Assembly: GCA_003254925.1 (NCBI GenBank)
Contig: QANZ01029578.1
Span: forward strand, 327,552 to 391,551
DNA from: Chamaecrista fasciculata
Lineage: Eukaryota; Streptophyta; Magnoliopsida; Fabales; Fabaceae
Reading direction: 5' to 3'
DNA length: 64,000 bases
The notes beneath the pieces are model-generated. The model did not search any database and had not been told where the DNA came from. It was given only the letters and a program-made list of their open reading frames with translations. Shown here in pieces: positions 49,207-59,500 of the stretch (positions are counted from its first letter, which is position 1; every line of letters begins with the position of its first letter). A program made the position numbers and the translations under genes.

Positions 49207-49666
49207 AAAAAAAAATAAAACATTACAATTTTCTAGCTACCCATGATTCGAACCAAAAAAACAATAGACACGTGGAAACTTGTATCTTTTTCCAACAAAA
49301 AAATTATTTTCCATTATCCAGAGTGTATAATCATCGAATAATTTTGGACACGAATATAGAACAAAAAATAGTCTGAGGATGACAATGAAACTAATTGCAT
49401 AGTTTGAGAAAAAAAACTAAATAAAAAATAATTTTAAGAGCCAAGGAACTTGAGCTCATAGTTTGAGAACTAAAATACCTATAAAAGTGAAGATAGTTAA
49501 TTTTTTTTCTTTTAAAAAAAACCTACATTAAAGAGAATGGAAGAAGATTATAACTTAAAAAATATTTTAGGGATTAAATTGTATATTCTACTCAAAACAA
49601 ATAGAGGAATATTGCAACTAAAAAAATAATAATATTGTAAAATTTTGTTTAATTAAATCAATAAAA

Positions 49667-49697
<31 letters not shown>

Positions 49698-50443
49698 AGA
49701 GTGTGGGTGTGGGTGTGTGAAAGAGAGAGAGAGAGATGTGTATGTGTGTGTGTGAGAGAGAGAGAGGTGTGTGAGTGGAAAATAGAATAAAAATAATGAG
49801 AAATGATAGATGGAGAGAGAAAATTATAAGTGTAATAAATGAGGGTATGTAAAATTACTATTTTGTCTAATTCTTTTTTTTTATATTTGTATTAAAGTAT
49901 AGGTAATTATAGGTGTATAAGTAGGGATAGATTAGTAATTGTAAGAGAAAATGAGATGATGTTGTGAATGAGATGATGATGTGGATGAGATGAGATGAGA
50001 TGAGATGAAGGTTAAAAAAACACCAATCCAGTACTGTTCATCCAATCCTAGAATGAGATGATGATTGAATGAGATTGAATTATAATCCAGGTGTCCCCAA
50101 ACAGGCCCTAACATAGACAAGAAAATCTATAATCTATAATTTAACTAAAAAAAATATCAGCAAGGCAAAATGACCATAAAGCCCTTCTTGTTCTCGTTGT
50201 TGGATTTGTCTTGTATCCCTATCCTAGTTTACAGATGCACGCATCACCAAACACCAACGATATCAAAATCAGAGAGTCACAAACAACAAACATTATCTTT
50301 TATATTCATTCTCTAACTTGATATAAACAAATTTTGGGTAAGTGAGAAAGAAAGAAAGAAAGAAAGAAGAGATTGGAGGTTTCAATTATTCCTTCTTAAT
50401 TATAATTCTTCTTTATCTCACAAATACATTCAATTCAAATCAA

Positions 50444-51788
50444 ATGTTGTGTATGCAGAAGCAGCTTCTGTGCTGCTTCCATAAGCTTCCATTCAAAGGA
50501 AAAAGGAGCCTTATAAATCCTAATAATCCATATTCTTCTTATTATTATTATTACTGTGGAAGAAGATGGAGAATTGATGCAGTGAAAGAGAAGAAGGAAG
50601 ATTCAGAGTCAGAAGAAGAATATGAGATAGACACAGAAAAAGCCAGAAAAGCCCTCCAAAATCTTGACCAGCAACTTCAGTCTTTTTCTACCAAGCAAAT
50701 CTCTTCTCCTAAACTCAAAGGTATGAACTATGAATGCCTATGGATTCTCTCTTATTTGAAGTTATCTTATTGTTCTTCTTGATTATTGTCTAATTAGTTC
50801 ATAAAAAATTATGTTTTAGTTTTAGACTTTAGTTATTTTGTGAATTGCTGTTTCAAAAATTATAGAAAGTAATTAGAGACAAAGATTGCAGATAGATTCT
50901 TGTATAGTTTGTTAATCTGGATTTTTATTTTTGGCCAAAGTACTCTCTTTCTTCCTGAATTTTACATATTTTTTAATTTTGTGACCATTATTTTTTATTT
51001 TGTTGTCAATTGTCTTTTTATCCTAAATGTATGCCCTAATATTTATTTTAGTCTTTCATGTTTTAAATTGTTTAAATTGGTCTTAAATATTGACAAAATA
51101 TTTCATTTTGATCTCAAACTATTTAATATGTTCGTATTTCTCTCGTTTCTCGAATGTGACAGTTCAAAATTACGTATTGATCTCAAAGAATACTTTCTCT
51201 ATCGAGTTGAGGTTGTTAGAAAATAAGGTCAAATTGGTCCTAAAAGTAGACCTCTTGTTTCACGGTTAAACAGAAGAAATTGATTATATTTATTTTGTTT
51301 CGAGTTTGAATATGACGAGTTCAGTGCTACAAGTTATTTTTAACAAGTCCTTTTAACTTGAAATGAGAGAGATAAATATGACCAAATTCAATAATTTGGG
51401 ATCAAAATGAAACATTTTGTCAACATTTAGGATCAATTTAAATATTTTGAGACATAAAGGACCAAAATGAACATTAGAGCATACATTTAGGACCAAAACA
51501 ACCGTTTTACCTAACAAAAATATAAAAGTTATACCTATACTTCTTTTCATGTGTCATATTTGGAGACTTAATTATGAATTTTGTTTTTTTGAAATGTTTG
51601 CAGCTTCAGATGTGAAATTAGTAAGAGGAGAAGAAAGTGTGAATGTGAATATGAGTATGAGAGAAAAGGATGTAGAAGAAATATCAGTGTCGTTTCTGGC
51701 ATATACAGCAGTGGCTCTTGTTCTTTTCACCATTTTTTATAATTTTCTCTTTTACACTATTATTGCACCATCCATTGATGGTCCTTAA
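50444..51788 (+). CDS. Small single-pass membrane protein, probably plastid-located, two exons
   Basis: Exons 50444-50720 and 51604-51788 join in frame (153 aa). The N-terminal 45 residues are rich in Lys, Cys, Leu, Ser and Tyr with almost no acid, compatible with an organelle targeting peptide. An acidic stretch (EKKEDSESEEEYEID) and an amphipathic segment (KARKALQNLDQQLQSF) follow. A membrane span lies at about residues 123-146, and the end is IIAPSIDGP. The ASDVKL start of exon 2 and the terminal PSIDGP look like those of a conserved plant protein of unknown function that I cannot name with certainty. An upstream in-frame extension (from 50342, MRKKERKK) exists, but its GAAA-repeat composition suggests leader, so I prefer the ATG at 50444. 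The intron carries a family A transposon. Confidence 0.75.
51001..51510. mobile_element. Family A foldback element inside an intron
   Basis: TATCCTAAATGTATGCCC on the left and its complement-like AGGACCAAAACAACC at the right enclose the family interior (CTCGTTT, TATCGAGTTGAGG, AAGTAGACC). No target duplication could be matched. It takes up more than half of the 883-bp intron. Confidence 0.7.
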
Positions 51789-51836
51789 CCTTAACTCTAC
51801 ACTTGATAAAATAACAATTATTATTATTATTATTAG

Positions 51837-52020
51837 GGTAAAATACAGGAAAGGTACCTGTGGTTTGGCCTAATCTCACTTTTATGACGTGTGGTTTCAA
51901 AAGTTGCACATAAGGTACCTGTGTGTTTCGCTGTTAAATAGAAGCAGTACTTGTGTAATTTTCCGTTAAAGAAAGGGTTGTTTTGCTATTTTGGCCAAAT
52001 TTGGGGGGGAAAAAAAGTAA
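51837..52020. repeat. Single terminal repeat of a long-TIR Mutator-like family
   Basis: GGGTAAAATACAGGAAAGG followed by TACCTGTGGTTTGGCC has the layout of the 27652 element's terminus (GGGTAAATTACACAAAAGG, then CCTGTGGTTTGACC). The opposite end was not found, so this is probably a truncated or decayed copy. It begins about 50 bp after the preceding gene's stop codon. Confidence 0.5.
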
Positions 52021-52864
52021 TTCTGATGCAAGGAGAAAGATGCTAGATCTATAGTATTGCCCAAAAACATTTAAATTCTTTCAAAACAGTCCCTAAAACT
52101 CAAAAGTTCTAGAAATAGAGATTTTTGAAAAAAAAATTATATTGTTGGATTCATTGAAAATAGTAGGTTCCAAATATATATTTTCCTTTCAAAAATATTA
52201 TATCTATAATTTATTATTTCTTACTCAAAAGTGTCTTATAATAAAATTAAAATGAAACACGGATAAAATTTTTTTGTCAGGTTGCTCTCAAAATTTAACC
52301 ACAAGCTCATAAGGACTTCTAGATTAACTACACAATTTACTTTTAAGTCAGATGCTAAGTCTAATGTCTAACATGGTACCTTGGGGTATTACAGAAATCC
52401 TCTTTGATTTGCAATTTCAACAACTCTAATTTCATCAAATCAAATTAGAAACCCTAAATCTTGGAAATTGCTTCAAAATCCGCCGAGAAATTTGGAGATG
52501 ATAATTCGGGTGATTTCTGATTAATGTATATCTATGTGTGTGTGTGTGATTTCTGATTTAATTTGATGAGTGGAATTTGAAATTCGTATGAAAAATGAGG
52601 GTTTGTTGAGTTTATGGGACCCCAAACATGCTGATCTGATTACAACTTCATCGGGTGATAAGACTGTTCGCTTGTGGGATGCTCGTAGTAAGTGACTATT
52701 CTGTTTTATTTTGATTTTTCATTGTTCAGGGAGGATTGTATTGGGCTTTTATATGTTGGGAGATGTTCAATATCTTGAACATCTTTATTCTCTTAAACAT
52801 ATGAATTATCTCCACACAGTTAACCTTATTTGAATATTGGAATCAGCATACAATTGGTTTCATT

Positions 52865-52920
52865 ACAACAACAACAACCAAAGTCTTTTCCCACTAGGTG
52901 GGGTCGGTTATATGGATCAA
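52865..52920 (-). repeat. Au-type SINE 3' tail (copy in the duplicated segment)
   Basis: The minus strand reads CCGACCCCACCTAGTGGGAAAAG, then TTGTTGTTGTTG, the standard 3' end of Au SINEs. The 5' tRNA-like part is missing. An identical copy lies at 57595-57650 because both are in the duplicated THO3 segment. Confidence 0.6.
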
Positions 52921-53155
52921 CTAAGGCCAACGTGTTCTATCGTTGCACATGTCAACGTGTTCTATACATTTGGTTTTATTATTTGAAATTATTTTTACGG
53001 GAAAGATAAATGTAATGGTTTATGAAAAAATGTCTCTGTAATAGTTAGAAATGAACTTCCAACTTTCCTTCTTTTGGTTAGTTAAAGGAAGTCCAAATAT
53101 TTGTTGACAGAGAAGATTATTACTAATTTGTGGGGCAGGAAAGGATTAACCGACG

Positions 53156-54307
53156 AGCAAGATAGATCTTACGATCTTGTAAGGCCAATCCTAGTTAAAT
53201 CAGATGCAGGATCGGTTTTGACCAAGATTGAAATAAAATTGCGTTTTAATTCGTAAGATCGGTAAGATCGTACGATCTTAACGATTTTACGGATCTTGTA
53301 TGTATTTTTTTTTTTTTTTTTTTAAAAAAAGGCCCAAAACGTCAACTCCAAAAATTCCCCCAAAAAATTAAAAACCCTAATGCCTAATCTGATTCTTGCG
53401 ACTCAGACTCACTCCTTCTCCTCTTGCGACTTGCGACTTGCGACCTCCTTCTTCTTGCTTCCCGTCGTCGCGTCTTCCGACCTCCTTCTTCTTGCTTCCC
53501 GTCGTCTGCTTCACGTCGTCGTCGTCGTCGAGTCGTCAGCTTCACCACGTCAGCGTCGTCATCTGTTGTTTCTTAAATCTTGGTTTGTCTGAACTCTAAT
53601 CTTGGTTAGTCTAATCTTGTTTTGCGTTGTGAATGGCTGTTCTAGCTTAGTTAGTCTAATGTTGTTTCAATTTGTGAATGGCTGTGCTGAAATTAGAGTT
53701 CTAGACTCTAGTGTTCTAGTGTTCTTCCTCTTGAGACCCTTGAATGTTGATGATGCTTGTAGTGCTGAAATTAGTGTTTTGTTATGATAGTGCTGAAATT
53801 ACTAGTTGTTTTGTTATGAATTTATGATAGTGCTAAAATTACTAGTTTTTATGTTATGATAGTGCTGAAATTACTAGTTTTTGTGTTATGATAGTGCTGA
53901 AATTACTAGTAGTTTTGTTATGATAGTGCTGAAAATTGAAATTACTAGTAGTTTTTGATGTTCAAGAAGTAGAAAATGTTGACTTTCGTGGCACTGTTGA
54001 CAATTTGGAGATTCCATTAGATGAAATAGAAATGGGAGATGTTGATGATGATGGTTTGGATGGATGATATATGCTTAGATTAACTTTTTGATAATGATGG
54101 TCTAAATTTTTAATGTGTTGTTGACTTGTTGCTTTATTTTTGTTAGCTTTTGACTGAACGTATGATAGATATTAGTAATTGTTTATATAATTTATATAAT
54201 ATTTTTTTAGGAAATTCATAGGATCTTACGATCCTCGATTCGATCTTATGATTCGATCTATATTATGTCCCTTCCGATCTTAAGTAAGATCTCGATCTTG
54301 ACTGCAT
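53156..54307. mobile_element. 1.15-kb insertion splitting the partial THO3 copy
   Basis: Comparison with the paralogous downstream segment (AAGGATTAACTGACGGG) shows extra DNA between GATTAAC and GACGGG. Both ends carry repeated GATCTTACGATC words, and CAAGAT occurs at the left end and, inverted, at the right, as in subterminal repeats of DNA transposons. The interior has a T/A homopolymer (about 53306-53330), repeated CTTGCGACTTGCGAC and CCTCCTTCTTCTTGCTTCCCG units, and a tandem array. No transposase and no clean target duplication were seen. Confidence 0.7.
53777..53950. repeat. Tandem array with unit GTTATGATAGTGCTGAAATT
   Basis: About five units of 34-40 bp, each with TTATGATAGTGCTGAAATTACTAGT and a variable T-rich spacer. 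They lie within the insertion in the partial THO3 copy. Confidence 0.85.
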
Positions 54308-55031
54308 GACGGGTTAGCCTATAATGCAATTTGTATAGTAGCCTAGTAGGTCATGAATACTTGTTAAGAATATAAATACAAAAGTTTACAGGGGCTAAAA
54401 TATAAAATGAGGCACAATTTTTTTAATAAAACACGTTTAAATATTATTGGCTAAAAATAGGTGGCATGGAATGCAACAAAAAGTATATGTTGCATTATAG
54501 AATAACCCTTAACTGAGAGTTTCTCATATTTGGTTTTTGCAGGTGGAAAGTGCTCACAACAGGCAGAACTTAGTGGGGAGAATATCAACATCACGTACAA
54601 ACCTGATGGGACCCATGTAGCTGTAGGTAATAGGGTATGTTAAATTCCTTCGTTTGAGTGTCACTTACATCTTGAGTACATTTCAATTGTTTTTTTTGTT
54701 CTGGAACCATTGTGCTTTGATAGTTCCTGAATAGATCTCTTGCCTTGTTCAGCATGTCACGTATTAGCTTTCTTTTCCTGTGTTTCATAGGATGACGAGT
54801 TGACAATACTGGATGTCCAGAAGTTTAAACCAATTCATAGGCGCAAGTTCAGTTATGAGGTAGTGCCTTGCTGTATGCTCTCTTACAGTTTTTTTAAGCT
54901 ATAATAAATAATTGAAGACCTTAGAAGCTATAATAAATTTTTTCTCTTGCTTACTCTACTGCACCACTACAACATTCATAATCTTCGGGAATCTTGGTGG
55001 TAAGCCAGAAGGTATACCAGTTGATTCGAAA

Positions 55032-56531
55032 ATGGAAGAAAAGCTTCCATTTAAGAATCTACATAGCAGAGAGTACTCGGGCCACAAGAAGAAGGTAAAA
55101 CTATTCGAACGCTCGAACCCTTATCTATATATTTCTTGTCGTTGAATTTCTTCAATATTAGCGTCTTTTTTTTTTCCTCTATTTATGTTTCAGTTCTGAG
55201 ATGTGTATCACTATTTTGTTTGCCTTTACCAAAGGTGCACTCGGTGGCCTGGAATTGCATTGGCACAAAACTTGCTTCCGGTTCCGTCGATCAAACTGCT
55301 CGAATTTGGTATATTGAGCCACACGGGCATGTAAGCTTCCTAGCTCCCCATTTGGATTTCTTCCTCTTTTTTATTTTTTTTTTCTGATTAAGTTCATTGC
55401 TCAGAATAGTGCTTTGGAATTTGGCTTTCTTTAGTTTACTAGAAATTTTTATTGTAGCATGTTGAAAACAATTGTGGTAAAGAATCTCATTGTGGTCAGC
55501 AAATAGTTACTTGATTGGCCTACAGAGTAAAGAAGAGAAAACTAAAGAACTGGGGATGATAAGGATAAGAGATAAAAAAATTGTGCAAGTAACTGAAGCT
55601 GAGATGAACCTTTTCCAATATTCTTCTTCTGCTTCATGATCATAAAACATTCGCCTAGTTCCTAAGTCCTCAGTCAGTTCTTTCAGTATGTGTCTTTGTA
55701 TTCGACTTTCAGTAATTTCTCATTAACAGTCTCTGCATCTCGTTCCCGGAAGTGAGGGAACAACTGCATCCCCTTTCTTTCAAGCTTCTTTTTAGGTTTT
55801 CTGGACACTGCTGCTTTTTTAGTTGTTGGTACCTTGAATAGTCTGACAATTTTCAGCTTAGTGATTAGACAAAATCATTCCAGTCTATTTATAGCATGAC
55901 GGTTAAATGTTTGAAAATTATATGTGTTCAGAGTTCTTTCTTATTACTGTCAAAACTTCCAATTAGGCTAAATTCACTGCCTATGTATTTGTCTGTGCGT
56001 GTGTGTGTCACGATATGGGTTGACCTTTAGAGGTTGAAGGCATACAAAGAAAATAAACTTGATGTAGAGGCATAAATAAAGAAGTAAAATGACTATAGGC
56101 TAGTTGAGAATGGAAATTGAAGGGTAAGAAATATCTAAATGGTTTACCTTACTGGCATTTCAGTATTCAAGCTGACAGTCATACAGGAGAGGACGTTTCA
56201 CTTACAAATAAGAGTTGTTTGATCAAACTAAAAGTGCATTTGGAATTTTTCATTATCAGAGAGGAATTTAATCTTGAAGTTATTGGGCAAATAAGGTATA
56301 CTATGAATATGATAGGGATATATATATATATATATTTTCTGAATTAAAACACTAAGCTGTTAGAAAAGAGGGCAAAAACATATTGAAAAATTGAGGTGTA
56401 GCAATGATAGCAATGATAGGGACTTGGGTAGTATGGAATGCCTAAGTCCTACATTGAGTAGAATGGGATGCTTGGTGGAGTACTTAAGTGCCTTGGTTTT
56501 CCCCCTTCAATAGCTAACTTTTGAGAGAGGN

Positions 56532-56566
<35 letters not shown>

Positions 56567-59500
56567 AGGTCACTTGGGTCTCTAACAATTGGTATCGAAG
56601 CTTGGTTGTCGACGACATGGAGAGGGCTACCTGCGGAGGGTTCTGATCAATATAACGCCAAGTGAAGTGTCATCGAGTGAAGTGTCGCAGAGTGTAGCCG
56701 TCAGGACGTCGGCTTTCCAAGGCAGTGCTATGATAGGGACTTGGGTAGTGTGGGATGCTTAAGCCCCACATCGAGTAGAATGGGATACTCGCGGAGTATT
56801 TAAGTGCCTTGGTTCTCCCCCAGGCAACAATGAGATTGTAGTAGCATGGCATAAGCACAAGGAGACATGAAATAGGTAATGGAAATTGCGAGGAAAACAT
56901 GGAAAATTCAATTAAGACAGAGAAATGAAAAAGAATTTTTACACCTAAAAGTGATGAAGAAAGATATATTTTTATAAAGATTAGTGGAGAATGTCTCTAG
57001 AGGCCAGATAGGATTTGATGCAGAATTGATGATGAGGATTTTGGGTAGTTTTACTCAAGGATTCCTGTAGTGATAGCTAGTTAGTCCATAGCTATAATTG
57101 GTATATTTTTTCTCTTAAATATGCGAATTTGAGTGATTGCATCAATATTGTATACAACTTTAATCTAGGGTTTTCCTTACAGCTTTGGTTGCTACTAGAA
57201 ATGAATAAATTTGTTTTTCCTCATTAAATATTTAATATGGTTAGAAAATTGATTCTCTTTTTTCTTGGTGGCGGGGTTTTATTTCAGGGTAAGGTCAAAG
57301 ATATTGAGTTGAAGGGTCACACTGATAGTGTGGATCAACTTTGTTGGGACCCCAAACATGCTGATCTGATTGCAACTGCATCGGGTGATAAGACTGTTCG
57401 CTTGTGGGATGCTCGTAGTAAGTGACTATTCTGTTTTATTTTGATTTTTCATTGTTCAGGGAGGATTGTATTGGGCTTTTATATGTTGGGAGATGTTCAA
57501 TATCTTGAACATCTTTATTCTCTTAAACATATGAATTATCTCCACACAGTTAACCTTATTTGAATATTGGAATCAGCATACAATTGGTTTCATTACAACA
57601 ACAACAACCAAAGTCTTTTCCCACTAGGTGGGGTCGGTTATATGGATCAACTAAGGCCAACGTGTTCTATCGTTGCACATGTCAACGTGTTCTATACATT
57701 TGGTTTTATTATTTGAAATTATTTTTACGGGAAAGATAAATGTAATGGTTTATGAAAAAATGTCTCTGTAATAGTTAGAAATGAACTTCCAACTTTCCTC
57801 CTTTGGTTAGTTAAAGGAAGTCCAAATATTTGTTGACAACGAAGATTATTACTAATTTGTGGGGCAGGAAAGGATTAACTGACGGGTTAGCCTATAATGC
57901 AATTTGTATTGTAGCCTAGTAGGTCATGAATACTTGTTAAGAATATAAATACAAAAGTTTACAGGGGCTAAAATATAAAATGAGGCCCAATTTTTTTTAA
58001 TAAAACATGTTTAAATATTATTGGCTAAAAATAGGTGGCATGGAATGCAACAAAAAGTAGATGTTGCATTATAGAATAACCCTTAACTGAGAGTTTCTCA
58101 TATTTGGTTTTTGCAGGTGGAAAGTGCTCACAACAGGCAGAACTTAGTGGGGAGAATATCAACATCACGTACAAACCTGATGGGACCCATGTAGCTGTAG
58201 GTAATAGGGTATGTTAAATTCCTTCGTTTGAGTGTCACTTACATCTTGAGTACATTTCAATTGTTTTTTTTGTTCTGGAACCATTGTGCTTTGATAGTTC
58301 CTGAATAGATCTCTTGCCTTGTTCAGCATGTCACGTATTAGCTTTCTTTTCCTGTGTTTCATAGGATGACGAGTTGACAATACTGGATGTCCGGAAGTTT
58401 AAACCAATTCATAGGCGCAAGTTCAGTTATGAGGTAGTGCCTTGCTGTATGCTCTCTTACAGTTTTTTTTTAAGCTATAATAAATAATTGAAGACCTTAG
58501 AAGTTATTATAAAATTGTCTCTATGGCAAGTTCTTGTTATTTCACACATAATGTGAATGAGCATTGATCTCCCCCAATTAATTCATTATATAAATCATCT
58601 TAGTTACTTTGATTCTTTTCGCATCCAAACTGCCCAGCTATAAGCAGAGGAATAAGGGCTCAGATTTAAAGTCCGCATGAGGAACTTGTTTTTTGGAATG
58701 CAAATTACTGATTGATTTATTGTTGATTCTAAATCTTCAGTCGATTTGCATCTTCCATACCTTGTTGATTCTAAATCTGGTACTTTTGTTGAAAGAAGTA
58801 ACTATGTATGTTGAGGTTTTAATCTCCAAACCAATTCAAGTTTATTGGATGGGCAAAGAAGTATGGTCTCTCAGTTAACTATGTATGTTGCGACTAAGTT
58901 TATAGTCTCTCAGTTAGTCATGATTTTCAAGGTTGTCTAGTTATGATCCTGCTCCTGCTCCCTTAACACTTACACTCACTTTCTACTCCTTCTGTCAGTT
59001 CTGTGTTCTAACAGTTCTATATTTTTTTTCTTTATGTATTTACCTCCTCTGAAGTTCCAACTTCTTCTAAGTTACTTATTATGATACTGTTCTTGAGATC
59101 AGTGGTTTCTTTAAAAACATGTAAGCCTGGATTTGTGAGTTCTTAAAATTTCCCATCTACGATTAGATAATGTTTATAGTGCAATATTGCATATTAGTTG
59201 TGTGATTGCTGTGCATCTTGGAATAGACATGAATTTGAGTGATCTATTGTATGCTTTTTGCTTGTATGTCTCAGTGACTATCTGTTAAAGACGTTCTGAA
59301 CACTACCTCTCATTTTCTAGGTGAATGAGATTGCTTGGAACATGACAGGAGAAATGTTCTTTCTAACAACAGGAAATGGTGAAGTTGATATTTGAATAGA
59401 TACCTGCTTCTTCTTCTTTTATTTTTTTATTTTTTTTTATTTTGTACATCCAAATTATAAATCTTACATCTCAATATGTTTAAGTTCACATCTCAATATC

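Larger units (their letters stand above)
48111..50111. mobile_element. Large TIR element with GTTTGG ends, interrupted by a gap
   Basis: Left end AGGGTCTGTTTGGGAGAC and right end (read inward) AGGGCCTGTTTGGGGACACC. Subterminal GATGAGATGAGATG and CCAATCTCATCC words occur in both arms. The part around 49870-49960 (GGTAATTATAGG, AAGTAGGGATAGATTAGTAATT) is related to the repeat at 182-510. A family A derivative is nested inside at about 48767-48920, and 208 bases are unknown. No transposase is visible in the known part. Confidence 0.6.
52616..54925 (+). pseudogene. Partial upstream copy of THO3 (exons 3-5)
   Basis: Sequence from 52616 to about 53150 and from about 54308 to 54925 matches 57346-58512 nearly base for base, introns included. 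The copied exon parts are 52616-52687 (3' part of exon 3), 54543-54634 (exon 4) and 54791-54859 (exon 5). Differences in coding parts are few (A-to-T and A-to-S changes near TASGDK, one Arg-to-Gln in LDVRKF). There is no start, no exon 1-2 and no exon 6-11, so it cannot encode a complete protein. It lies directly 5' of the intact gene. Confidence 0.9.

Noticed and set aside
48930..49376. Open frames spanning about 75 unknown residues
   Set aside because: They run through the N gap and exist only because N codons hide stops.
53380..53787. Short plus-strand frames in the THO3-copy insertion
   Set aside because: They derive from CTT/GTC repeat units and lack domains or splice context.
56531..56565. 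Possible G-quadruplex in THO3 intron 2
   Set aside because: The G run follows an N and is absent from the paralogous repeat, so an assembly error is more likely than a real structure.
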